Shown here one piece after another: positions 1 to 7,401 of a DNA stretch of 8,517 nt; positions within the stretch are counted from its first letter, which is position 1; each line of letters opens with the position of its first letter. The stretch comes from Bacteroidales bacterium (lineage in GTDB: Bacteria > Bacteroidota > Bacteroidia > Bacteroidales > UBA4181). Location: positions 1 to 8,517 of the forward strand of contig JAISDP010000169.1 in the NCBI GenBank assembly GCA_031264715.1, in the 5' to 3' direction. The position numbers and the translations under genes were made by a program. The notes beneath the pieces were generated by a model. That model was given only the letters and a program-made list of their open reading frames with translations, made no database searches and was not told the DNA's origin.

Positions 1-500
1 TTCCCGATCACATCCTTATAGATCCGTTCGACTTTCAGACAGGCGCATTTGATGTCGGCAAGACGGGTACCCAGGATGTAAATGGCTGTGATCGGAAGAA
101 CAAGCTCCCTGACGCCGTCACTGACGGTCACCGAATCCCTTTTGGAATACTGTTTTCCCAGATACTGGCGGAAACGGTTCACATCCGTCACTCCCAGGGA
201 TTTCTGTACTTCGATCAGTATTTTGCCATACTTGCCATCCGCGCCGCGGACAGTGGCTATAAAATCGACCCGGAAGATCGAATACGGAATTATTCCGTCG
301 TCTTTGTCCGTTTCCTTTTTATAGGTAAACTCCTGTGGAAGAACATTGACTTCCGTTACAGGACATTCGAGTATGGTACTGAGAAAGAATACGGCAATCC
401 GCTGATTCTCCATCAACTTTTTAAACACCGTATCGTATATCGGATTAGCGATGATAAACGGTTTTACTGATGTTGGGTTCTGTCTCTCTGCACTCGTCAT
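1..500 (-). CDS. PD-(D/E)XK nuclease/transposase-like protein, N-terminal part (runs off left edge)
   Basis: An open frame of 166 codons starts at the ATG at 498-500 and has no stop before the window edge. An in-frame TAA lies upstream, just inside the promoter-like box, so this ATG is the first available start. The N-terminus (residues 19-45, NPIYDTVFKKLM then a hydrophobic stretch ending in STILE) resembles the PD-(D/E)XK 'transposase family' proteins common in Bacteroidetes (PF12784/Rpn relatives). The nuclease-like core is visible: Asp79 in FRVDF, then Glu97-Val-Gln99 in ILIEVQK, the E-x-Q form of the motif usual in this family, followed by RFRQYLGKQY. Members are often annotated as transposases but occur as single genes; Rpn relatives promote recombination through DNA cleavage. 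What this copy does is not known. No terminal repeats are visible around it, though its 3' end is outside the window. Confidence 0.8.
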   Translation of the reverse strand, partial: MTSAERQNPTSVKPFIIANPIYDTVFKKLMENQRIAVFFLSTILECPVTEVNVLPQEFTYKKETDKDDGIIPYSIFRVDFIATVRGADGKYGKILIEVQKSLGVTDVNRFRQYLGKQYSKRDSVTVSDGVRELVLPITAIYILGTRLADIKCACLKVERIYKDVIG

Positions 501-531
501 TGATCTCTGTTTTTTATGATATTCAAGACCA

Positions 532-539
532 CAAAGTTA
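532..539 (-). promoter_or_regulatory. Bacteroidetes -7 box (TAACTTTG) for the nuclease-like gene
   Basis: Read on the minus strand, TAACTTTG matches TAnnTTTG. It would start transcription near 525, about 25 bases before the ATG at 500. A T-rich TTTTACA about 19 bases upstream is only a weak -33 match. Confidence 0.4.
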
Positions 540-560
540 TGAATTATTTTGTATGGCGTG

Positions 561-597
561 TAAAATAAAAATAAAAGCTGCGAAACTGCTGTTTTCG
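561..597 (-). terminator. Possible terminator after cutC
   Basis: On the minus strand, 29 bases past the cutC stop, an imperfect stem CGAAAAC / GTTTCG (581-597, loop AGCA, one bulged A) is followed by a T-rich tract at 561-577. The stem is short and weak. The same DNA also lies in the promoter region of the next minus-strand gene. Confidence 0.35.
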
Positions 598-625
598 TGC
601 CGTCTCGTTATAATCGCCTGAATCA

Positions 626-1381
626 TCAATTATTCGCGGCTTTCCTGATTACTTCCATCATTTTCCTGATTTTCTCTTCATCCGCGATAACCAGGTCGTA
701 GTCCGACATCGCCCCCGCCTGCATGAGAGGAACGGCTGGGTTTCGATAGATCATCCTGCCGGATTTTATTTTCTTTGCGGAAAAATGCAATGCCTGTACC
801 CCGGCCTCAATGAATCTACGGGCATTTTCAGGACTGACTCCGCTGCCGGCCATAATATCAATACGTCCGGCGGCATATGACGCCAATTTTCCGATGGTCT
901 CGATCCCTTCCGTAGCGGTAGCTTTTTGCCCCGAAGTGAGGATACGGCAGCAGCCGCACACCACAATGTCATCCAACGCGCGGAACGGATCAACGGCATG
1001 GTCGAATGCCCGGTGAAACGTTACTTTGAGTGGCGCGGCATGCTGTACCAGTTCGCGGGTGCGGATGATATTGATATGACCGTTGGGTTGCAATGCGCCC
1101 AACACCACACCATCGACGCCGCAGGATTTTGCATACTCAATATCGTTGTGCATCTGCTCGAACTCAGTATCGCTGTAGCAAAAATCGCCGCCACGCGGAC
1201 GAATCATTACGTAACACTCGATATCCAACAGTTTACGTACCATCCGTATGGCGCCGGCGCTGGGCGTAAGGCCGCCCTCGGCAAAACCGGAACACAGCTC
1301 CACCCTGTCGGCGCCGGCCTTTTGTGCCGATACGGCAGACGCAACCGAAAATACGCATATTTCAAGTTCAGGATTATTCAT
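626..1381 (-). CDS. cutC: CutC family protein
   Basis: This 251-residue protein has close to the usual length of CutC (about 248 in E. coli) and covers the whole family. Conserved blocks seen in order: GADRVELCSG at 23-32 with EGGLTPS at 35-41, MIRPRGGDF at 59-67, GVDGVVLGAL at 88-97, TFHRAFD at 121-127, RILTSGQ at 146-152, then DIMAGSGV and ALHFSAKK. These are the strands and loops of its TIM barrel. The protein is cytoplasmic; there is no signal peptide or membrane segment. CutC was named for copper homeostasis in E. coli, but the role is disputed and the enzymatic activity is unknown. The start is the ATG at 1379-1381, just before the first barrel strand (ELEICVFSV). It is divergent from the kinase gene, with 256 bases between them. 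The family call is secure; a copper role here is only inherited from the name. Confidence 0.95.
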   Translation of the reverse strand: MNNPELEICVFSVASAVSAQKAGADRVELCSGFAEGGLTPSAGAIRMVRKLLDIECYVMIRPRGGDFCYSDTEFEQMHNDIEYAKSCGVDGVVLGALQPNGHINIIRTRELVQHAAPLKVTFHRAFDHAVDPFRALDDIVVCGCCRILTSGQKATATEGIETIGKLASYAAGRIDIMAGSGVSPENARRFIEAGVQALHFSAKKIKSGRMIYRNPAVPLMQAGAMSDYDLVIADEEKIRKMMEVIRKAANN

Positions 1382-1398
1382 CTTGGAAAGAATTTTGC

Positions 1399-1406
1399 CA
1401 AAAGTA
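1399..1406 (-). promoter_or_regulatory. Possible -7 box (TACTTTTG) for cutC
   Basis: On the minus strand TACTTTTG fits TAnnTTTG and ends 17 bases before the cutC ATG, which implies a very short leader of about 10 bases. The -33 region reads TTTC rather than TTTG. This is a weak call. Confidence 0.3.
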
Positions 1407-1516
1407 CCTAAAATTCGGGAAGACGAAATCCATAATATCTTTGTCGCACAATTGGCCTCTATCGTAAAGAACAGGATAAAGTCGCGCAGATAATGAAATG
1501 GGTATCAGATTGTCAG

Positions 1517-1524
1517 TATTTTTG
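1517..1524 (+). promoter_or_regulatory. Possible -7 box (TATTTTTG) for the histidine kinase
   Basis: TATTTTTG matches TAnnTTTG in the cutC-kinase divergent region and would give a leader of about 105 bases. No TTTG is seen at the -33 spacing. An AT-rich stretch nearer the gene (TAAATTTA, about 1594-1601) is an alternative with a poorer match. Confidence 0.3.
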
Positions 1525-1637
1525 CGAAAAACTGATTTTTTGTGGGAAAAACAGTAACCCCGCTTTTCGTTTTTACGTATACAGTGTTATGCTTAAATTT
1601 AGTCGTTCTATAGAGCACATAATCAAAAGCCTGAAAC

Positions 1638-4241
1638 ATGTTGGAAGACAATGACCCTATTATAAGTTCCGATTCATCGGCCATGCAACGTCTCAGTGAA
1701 GAGGTTGACCGGCTCCAGAGGCAGATAGAGAGCCAGGGCATTCAAGATGCAAAATACAAGCGGATCATCATGCAGTTGGCTGATGCTGTGTTTATTGTGA
1801 ACAAATCAGGAGTGGTGATCGATTGCGCCGTCGATTACGGTACCATTACGAATTTAAGGAAGGACCAGATCATAGGGCTTCATATCTGGGTTGTATTCCG
1901 GAAGATTCAACTGGAAGATTCCCTGTACAAGCAGTCGATGGATATGACCGACTTGCCGCTCCTGCACCAGGCAGCCATCAACGAGGAAAAGAGTATGCAG
2001 GTGGTGATGCGGTATGACGGCGAGAAACTGCATACCCAAGCCGAATATTTTATCCTTGAGGAGGGCCGTGAGAAAACATTTTGCATAGCCATCAGGGAGA
2101 TCACAACCGAGTACCTGCAAAAATATCACCTGGAACGCAACCGTGCACGTTTGAGGATGATGGTGAAACAACGCACGGAAGAGTTCGACCAGTTGAACCA
2201 GGAACTTCTGATGCTGAATAAAGAACTGTCGGAACAAATCAGGGAAAAGGTGAAGGTGCAGGACGAACTGGCCGAGGTTGTACGGGCGCAGGCGCTGGCC
2301 GACAGTGAAAAACGGTTCCGGAACATTGTCGACAAGTTACAGGATATGGTGATGATTATCGACGAACTGGGCGATATCACTTATGTAACCCCATCGTGCC
2401 AAACCACATACGGATACGGCGAGGATGAGCTTATCGGCGAGTCGGCTTATTCGCCCGTGCATCCTGATGATGTTTCCAAAGTAAAAGCATATATGCATTC
2501 GGTATTGCAATCCGAAGAAATAGCCGATTGCCACTACCGTATCCGGCGGAAAAACGGCGAATGGGCAAATGTAAAAGCAGTAGCCGTCAATATGTTGCAC
2601 AACCCCCACATCAAAGGGTATGTAACCACCTACACCGATGTTACCGAACAAACAAGGGCACAAAAGCGTATCGAATATAACCTTGCCAAGCAGCAGTTGC
2701 TCAACCGCATCATGGTTCCCCTGCAACATGCCGAAATCACTCCCGAAATGATTCATGAGGCCATTGCCGAAGTAGGGCGGTTTGCCGATGTGAGCAAGGT
2801 ATTCATTATTGAAAAATCGGATGACGGGAAATCATCAAGCATGACGTATGAATGGTGTAATACAGGTATTATTTCACAAAAAAACAGGCTACAGCAAATT
2901 CCCACCGAGTTATTCAATCCTTGGACTTTGAATTTTTCCGGCGGCCTTCTCCTGCGTTATCCCGGTATTATCGACAACCTGGGGGTAAGGGACATCAATC
3001 CGTACCTGAGGGAAACCGTTTTTCCGGAAGATTTGAAAAGCCTGGTCACACTGCCGCTGTTTGTGAACGGCAACCTGTGCGGATATCTCGGCTTTTCGGA
3101 ATACAACAACGAACGTACCTGGACTTACGAGGAGGAAAGCCTCCTGATCAATTTCGCACAGATTATCTCATCGGTATTCCAGCGTCAAAAGTCGGAACGG
3201 GCGCAATACCTGCTACAGCAAGCGCTCAGGACGGTGCTGGACAATATGCCGTTCCACGTATATGTGGTGGATAAGGGGAATCACGAAATATTATTCGCCA
3301 ACCTCGCTGTACGCGACCATGAAGACAAGTTAGGCGACATCCGGCAGGAAATAAAAAGTATTAACGTCGGGGCACATGAGCAATATGACCGGGAAACAGA
3401 TACATGGACTTACCGGGTAACTACGCCTATCACCTGGATCGACGGGCGTTTGGTATACCTGCGGACACTGGAGGATATCACCGAACGGAAAAAGATGGAA
3501 CTGGAACTGCTCAACGCCAAAGACCGGGCCGAGGAGTCGGACAAACTTAAATCGGCTTTCCTGGCCAACGTATCGCACGAACTCCGCACCCCGATGAACG
3601 CTATTATCGGTTTCTCGCATTTATTGTCCAATGAGGTTGCATCCACCGAACTACAAAGATATTGCGGGGTCATTAATGAAAACTGCAACATACTGCTCAA
3701 ATTGATCGACGACATTATTGATATATCGAAAATAGAGGCGGAACAAATGAAACTCAACCTTGCACCGTGCAAGCTGGACAAGTTTTTCGACGAGATAAAA
3801 GCTCATTACCGCCAACAAATGAAACGGATGCGCAAAGACAAGGTGGAACTGCTATTCGACGATTTGCCGCATGATACGGTGGTGATTACCGACGGGACGA
3901 GGTTGCGCCAGATCATCATGAACATTATGGATAATGCGTTGAAGTTTACCGATAAGGGATTCATAAAGGTTTCGTGCACCATTCCCGGCGACGGGCTGAT
4001 CTATTTCGCCATCACCGATTCGGGTATCGGCATTCCCGAAGAGCAGCAGCAAGTGATCTTCGAACGGTTCCGGCAACTGGAACAGTTACGCAACCTGAAC
4101 GGAACAGGATTGGGGTTGGCTATTTCCAGGAGCCTGGCACAGATGATGGGTGGCAACATGGGAGTAAAATCAGCCATAGGCGAAGGATCGACGTTCTATT
4201 TTACCATCAGTTATAATCCTGTTGTTGCGCAAGGCGGATAG
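1638..4241 (+). CDS. Soluble multi-PAS/GAF sensor histidine kinase
   Basis: An 867-residue kinase without signal peptide or membrane segments, so probably cytoplasmic. Visible order: short N-terminal coiled coil (about 15-40); a PAS-like domain (about 42-155); a long charged coiled coil (about 155-222); a second, clearer PAS/PAC (about 223-340, with YGYGEDELIG, HPDD and TYTDVTEQ); a GAF-like domain (about 365-512); a third, divergent PAS (about 528-620, ending LEDITERKK); HisKA; and HATPase_c. The kinase core is complete: phospho-acceptor His647 in SHELRTPMNA, N box with Asn762 and Asn766 (NIMDNALKF), G1 box DSGIGIP from 794, F box FERFRQ, and G2 box GTGLGLAIS from 822. It lacks a receiver or DNA-binding domain, and no response regulator lies in the window, so the partner must be elsewhere. 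The signal is unknown; PAS and GAF regions usually sense small ligands, redox state or other proteins. Confidence 0.95.
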   Translation: MLEDNDPIISSDSSAMQRLSEEVDRLQRQIESQGIQDAKYKRIIMQLADAVFIVNKSGVVIDCAVDYGTITNLRKDQIIGLHIWVVFRKIQLEDSLYKQSMDMTDLPLLHQAAINEEKSMQVVMRYDGEKLHTQAEYFILEEGREKTFCIAIREITTEYLQKYHLERNRARLRMMVKQRTEEFDQLNQELLMLNKELSEQIREKVKVQDELAEVVRAQALADSEKRFRNIVDKLQDMVMIIDELGDITYVTPSCQTTYGYGEDELIGESAYSPVHPDDVSKVKAYMHSVLQSEEIADCHYRIRRKNGEWANVKAVAVNMLHNPHIKGYVTTYTDVTEQTRAQKRIEYNLAKQQLLNRIMVPLQHAEITPEMIHEAIAEVGRFADVSKVFIIEKSDDGKSSSMTYEWCNTGIISQKNRLQQIPTELFNPWTLNFSGGLLLRYPGIIDNLGVRDINPYLRETVFPEDLKSLVTLPLFVNGNLCGYLGFSEYNNERTWTYEEESLLINFAQIISSVFQRQKSERAQYLLQQALRTVLDNMPFHVYVVDKGNHEILFANLAVRDHEDKLGDIRQEIKSINVGAHEQYDRETDTWTYRVTTPITWIDGRLVYLRTLEDITERKKMELELLNAKDRAEESDKLKSAFLANVSHELRTPMNAIIGFSHLLSNEVASTELQRYCGVINENCNILLKLIDDIIDISKIEAEQMKLNLAPCKLDKFFDEIKAHYRQQMKRMRKDKVELLFDDLPHDTVVITDGTRLRQIIMNIMDNALKFTDKGFIKVSCTIPGDGLIYFAITDSGIGIPEEQQQVIFERFRQLEQLRNLNGTGLGLAISRSLAQMMGGNMGVKSAIGEGSTFYFTISYNPVVAQGG

Positions 4242-4282
4242 GGCTGCGTTCATAAGCTGGTGACTGCATAAGATTTTTATCT

Positions 4283-4290
4283 TATATTTG
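4283..4290 (+). promoter_or_regulatory. -7 box (TATATTTG) just before the PagL-like gene
   Basis: TATATTTG is a perfect TAnnTTTG match. It ends only 7 bases before the ATG at 4298, so the transcript would have almost no leader. No TTTG is evident at the -33 position. Confidence 0.5.
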
Positions 4291-4297
4291 TAGTTTT

Positions 4298-5509
4298 ATG
4301 AAGTCATCATTTAACCGGAAACGTTACATACAAATCTTCATATATTGCATTGGCGTACAGGCTGCTGTTGCAGCGGGACCGACCGATAGCACGTTGCACC
4401 CCCGAAGATTGTTCCTGTCTATTAATACACAGGTGGGCAGTATGTTGAACACCCACGAAAGCAGCATTATCGAGAATTATTATGTCGGGCTTGACCTCCG
4501 TATCGGTTGGCAAACCGGTGATTTTGCCCGCAATATATTCGATTGCTCGTTCCGCTATCCACGGTATGGCTTCGGGTATTACATGGGCAACATGAACCGC
4601 ATCATTCTGGGCGACGACGAACAGACCGGCCTCGGCAAACCTGCCGCTCTGTACGCTTTTTTCGCAAGCCCCATGGCGCGATGGAAATGGTTCAGCGTTC
4701 ATTATGACATCAGCCTGGGCATATCGTATAATTTCAATGCTTACGATCCCCAATCGCAGCCGTACAACATCCTGGTGGGCAGCAAGAATAACGCATACAT
4801 CAACATCCGGCTTTCAACCGAGTTTGCTTTACGCGGATATTCTACGTTAGGCCTTGGCTTTAGTTTCCAGCATTTCTCAAATGGTTCGTACCAGAAGCCG
4901 AACAAGGGGATCAACCTGGTGTCGGGAACTTTGTCGTACCGGTTCGGAACATACAGGAACAGCGAAAAGAATTATCGCCGTTTCCCCATCGATTCGTACC
5001 AACCTGCATGGGAATGGCAGATATTCTGGGCCAACGGTGTACGCATGCTTGATACCGACTTCGACATCGACCAGCCGCACAAAAGCAACCGGTGGTATTG
5101 CTCCTCGGTATCGACAACGGCGTTGCTGCAAACCAGCCATCGCCGCAAGTTCGGGCTGGGGCTCGATTATTTTTATTTCGACTGGGGACGTTATGTGGTC
5201 AAATACCGCGCCAAGGCGGAGGATCGCAGAGCAACCACCCGCTGGTACAGCAACATGGCGCTCGGTACCTACCTGGCGCACGAGATTGGCTACAAAAAAG
5301 TATGGCTCATCACTCATCTGGGTTTTTATATTACCGACCGGGTAGGCGACGACCCCAAACAGCCATGGATTTACGAACGGTTAGGACTCAAATACCAAAT
5401 CTCGCCACGATTTACACTCGGAGTATCCATCAAAGCGCATTTAGCCAAAGCCGATTACACCGAATGGACGATCGGATACACCATTTTGAAAAAGACTTCG
5501 AGAAAATAG
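4298..5509 (+). CDS. PagL-like acyloxyacyl hydrolase family outer-membrane protein
   Basis: A 403-residue exported protein. Residues 1-26 form a signal peptide: basic start (MKSSFNRKR), hydrophobic core, and probable cleavage after AVAA. The mature part has many alternating aromatic/polar strands, as in an outer-membrane beta-barrel. The family signature is HFSNG at 192-196, followed by NKGIN at 202-206 and a strand ending SYRFG; it matches the active-site segment of lipid A 3-O-deacylase PagL (PF09411), with His192 and Ser194 as the catalytic pair. PagL removes the 3-linked acyl chain of lipid A at the outer leaflet. Two departures: the protein is about twice the length of PagL, with some 190 residues after the motif, and the position I align with PagL's catalytic glutamate is Asn206. 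Lipid A remodelling is therefore plausible but unproven. It lies 56 bases after the kinase gene but has its own promoter-like box. Confidence 0.75.
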   Translation: MKSSFNRKRYIQIFIYCIGVQAAVAAGPTDSTLHPRRLFLSINTQVGSMLNTHESSIIENYYVGLDLRIGWQTGDFARNIFDCSFRYPRYGFGYYMGNMNRIILGDDEQTGLGKPAALYAFFASPMARWKWFSVHYDISLGISYNFNAYDPQSQPYNILVGSKNNAYINIRLSTEFALRGYSTLGLGFSFQHFSNGSYQKPNKGINLVSGTLSYRFGTYRNSEKNYRRFPIDSYQPAWEWQIFWANGVRMLDTDFDIDQPHKSNRWYCSSVSTTALLQTSHRRKFGLGLDYFYFDWGRYVVKYRAKAEDRRATTRWYSNMALGTYLAHEIGYKKVWLITHLGFYITDRVGDDPKQPWIYERLGLKYQISPRFTLGVSIKAHLAKADYTEWTIGYTILKKTSRK

Positions 5510-5606
5510 CCGGAGTTTCCATATAGAAGTTTTTCCCGTTTTTCATCATCAACTTTCGGGACTGAACAGTTTAACGAAATTTGGATGATTTCTGATAAAA
5601 ATCCGT

Positions 5607-5614
5607 TATATTTG
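5607..5614 (+). promoter_or_regulatory. -7 box (TATATTTG) for the LarA-like gene
   Basis: A perfect TAnnTTTG match 50 bases before the ATG at 5665. A TTTG lies at 5580-5583, 23 bases upstream, slightly far for a -33 element. The leader would be about 45 bases. Confidence 0.6.
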
Positions 5615-5664
5615 TCCTTCCGGTCAAATTAATCATCGACATCAATTGTTAATCATCACTTACC

Positions 5665-6939
5665 ATGCTTTATTATTCAAAAGGATCAAAAGATTATGCT
5701 TTCACAAGCGAGGAACTGAAAGCCGCGTTAGTTGAAATATACGGCAAATTGGGCGTTCGTAAGAAAGTGCTGGCATTACCGCCCGACTTTACCCGGTTTC
5801 ATTCCTTTGCGGGAACCATCACCGAGATGACCTGGGAATATTACGGCGATGCCCTCACCGATGTATTGCCTGCCCTGGGAACGCACGCTCCCATGAGCGA
5901 CAGCGAGATCAGCCGTATGTTCGGCAATGTGCCCCGCAGCCTGTTTCGTGTGCACGATTGGCGCAACGACGTAGTTACCGTGGGTACCATCCCCTCGGAG
6001 TACGTACAGCAGGTATCCGAAGGCAAGCTAGACTACACGTGGCCGGCGCAGGTGAACAAACTGCTGGCACACGGCGGGCACGATTTCATTCTGTCTATCG
6101 GGCAGGTGGTTCCGCACGAGGTGATCGGCATGGCCAATTACAACAAGAATATCTTTGTAGGGACCGGCGGCGCCGAGGGGATCAACAAGAGCCATTTCAT
6201 AGGCGCCGTGTATGGCATGGAACGTATCATGGGCCGCGCCGAATCGCCTGTCCGCAGTGTGCTTAACTATGCTTCGACGCATTTTACCAGCCATTTGCCT
6301 ATTATATACATTCAAACCGTAGTGAGCAAGGACAGTAGCGGCAAGTTACAGATACGCGGGCTATATGCCGGCGACGATTTCGAATGTTTCCGGCTGGCAG
6401 CAGCCTTGTCTCTCGAAACCAATTTCGAAATGGTGGAACGGCCTGTCAAAAAGGCTGTGGTATGGCTTGACCCTGAAGAATTCAAAAGCACATGGCTCGG
6501 CAACAAAAGCATCTATCGTACCCGCATGGCCTTGGCCGATGGCGCCGACCTGATTGTACTTGCTCCCGGCTTGAAAGAATTCGGCGAAGACAGGGAAATC
6601 GACCGCCTGATCCGTAAATATGGTTATGCAGGTACGCCTAAAACGCTTGCTGCAGTGGAACAGAACCAGGAATTGCGTGATAACCTTGGCGCTGCCGCCC
6701 ACCTGATACACGGTTCAAGCGAAGGACGTTTCTCTGTGACCTATTGTCCGGGCAAACTAACCCGCGAAGAGATCGAAAGCGTCTATTTCCACTATGCCAG
6801 CCTCGACGAAATGGTGAAACGCTATGATCCTGAAAAACTCGCCGACGGGTTCAATATATTGTCCGACGGTGAAGAGGTGTTCTATATCTCCAACCCTGCG
6901 TTGGGATTATGGGCGCACAGGGACAGGTTTTTAAGCTAA
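5665..6939 (+). CDS. LarA-superfamily nickel-pincer-nucleotide racemase/epimerase
   Basis: This 424-residue cytoplasmic protein has the length and motifs of lactate racemase LarA (DUF2088). N-terminal DFTR at 41-44 corresponds to the DxTR segment. GTHAPMSDSEI has the first catalytic His at 74. PHEVIG has the second at 151. Lys161 (NYNK) and His177 (KSH) lie 10 and 26 residues after His151, the same spacing as His174, Lys184 and His200 of the L. plantarum enzyme. In that enzyme Lys184 carries the nickel-pincer cofactor and His200 ligates nickel. It should therefore invert an alpha-hydroxy acid by hydride transfer. Substrate is not readable from sequence. Bacteroidetes relatives are often labelled D-mannonate epimerase, and LarA homologues with D-gluconate 2-epimerase activity are known, so a sugar acid is a reasonable guess. 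Cofactor genes larB, larC and larE are absent here. The gene appears to be transcribed alone. Confidence 0.85.
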   Translation: MLYYSKGSKDYAFTSEELKAALVEIYGKLGVRKKVLALPPDFTRFHSFAGTITEMTWEYYGDALTDVLPALGTHAPMSDSEISRMFGNVPRSLFRVHDWRNDVVTVGTIPSEYVQQVSEGKLDYTWPAQVNKLLAHGGHDFILSIGQVVPHEVIGMANYNKNIFVGTGGAEGINKSHFIGAVYGMERIMGRAESPVRSVLNYASTHFTSHLPIIYIQTVVSKDSSGKLQIRGLYAGDDFECFRLAAALSLETNFEMVERPVKKAVVWLDPEEFKSTWLGNKSIYRTRMALADGADLIVLAPGLKEFGEDREIDRLIRKYGYAGTPKTLAAVEQNQELRDNLGAAAHLIHGSSEGRFSVTYCPGKLTREEIESVYFHYASLDEMVKRYDPEKLADGFNILSDGEEVFYISNPALGLWAHRDRFLS

Positions 6940-7052
6940 TGCCGCCACCCGCGACCGCCTTCGCTCACCGGCGAGGTGTGCCAGCGGCGGGTGTCATCGC
7001 CTGTCACTTCGCGCCCTTCGGGTGTTGCCGTGCAGTGAATGATCTTTAGTAA

Positions 7053-7087
7053 GGGCAAACCGTTGGGGCAAACCGTTGGGGCAAACC
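7053..7087 (+). repeat. Tandem 13-base repeat (GGGCAAACCGTTG)
   Basis: Two perfect adjacent copies (7053-7065 and 7066-7078) are followed by a third start, GGGCAAACC (7079-7087), which then diverges. Each copy begins with the left arm of the hairpin described next, so any of the three could pair with the single right arm. Confidence 0.85.
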
Positions 7088-7106
7088 TTCGTGTTTGCCC
7101 TTTTTT
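7079..7106 (+). terminator. Hairpin with T-tract, terminator-like
   Basis: GGGCAAAC (7079-7086), loop CTTCGT, GTTTGCCC (7093-7100), then six T (7101-7106): an 8-base perfect stem plus U-tract. It lies 140 bases after the LarA-like stop and could end that transcript. It may equally be a dispersed palindromic repeat that happens to end in T. Confidence 0.5.
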
Positions 7107-7119
7107 GATTGCTGTTTTC

Positions 7120-7138
7120 GGGCGTATGCAATACGCCC
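7120..7138. repeat. Palindrome GGGCGTAT-GCA-ATACGCCC
   Basis: A perfect 8-base stem with a 3-base loop, followed by CCTACGG. From memory, GTAGGGGCGTAT-type palindromes are dispersed in many Bacteroidetes and other bacterial genomes; copy number here cannot be seen. Confidence 0.75.
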
Positions 7139-7143
7139 CTACG

Positions 7144-7218
7144 GTCATCCATGACGGGATTTTTACCACGGGGAAAAACAGGCGGCGCACGTTTTTCTAC
7201 CGATCTGTCATCCATGAC
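7144..7218. repeat. Two copies of palindrome GTCATCCATGAC
   Basis: Identical 12-mers at 7144-7155 and 7207-7218, each a GTCAT/ATGAC inverted repeat with CC between the arms. Both are followed by GG. A degenerate third copy, GTCATCTACGAC, follows at 7220-7231. They could be a paired binding site or repeat debris. Confidence 0.7.
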
Positions 7219-7358
7219 GGTCATCTACGACGAATGATGGAACGTTGCCCGTCAGGGCATTCATATCAATAGAATCAATGCGGACAACATCCGCCAATCT
7301 CCGTAGGAGATTCATCAGGGTCAACACCGCTGCTTCTCTGCTTCTACCACCGCTGTCA

Positions 7359-7386
7359 GTAGAGACGCGATGCCTCGCGTCTCTAC
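7359..7386. repeat. Palindrome GTAGAGACGCGA with 4-base loop
   Basis: A perfect 12-base stem: GTAGAGACGCGA at 7359-7370, loop TGCC, and its exact complement at 7375-7386. It is the strongest palindrome in the window. From memory, GTAGAGACGCGA elements are dispersed in several phyla. It has no T-tract, so it is more likely a REP/MITE-type element than a terminator. Confidence 0.8.
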
Positions 7387-7401
7387 GGTGCTCCGCGCGC
7401 T

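Noticed and set aside
926..1411. 161-codon plus-strand frame
   Set aside because: It is antisense to cutC, shows no recognisable motif, and cutC is complete and conserved.
626..5509. Kinase, PagL-like and cutC genes as one envelope-stress or copper-response system
   Set aside because: cutC is on the opposite strand, the PagL-like gene has its own promoter box, and there is no response regulator. Adjacency alone does not support a common function.
7053..7087. CRISPR-like repeat array
   Set aside because: The 13-base copies are directly adjacent without spacers, and no cas gene is present.
7039..7272. 77-codon plus-strand frame in the repeat region
   Set aside because: Its codons are made almost entirely of tandem repeats and palindromes, and it has no promoter or RBS. 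Probably spurious.
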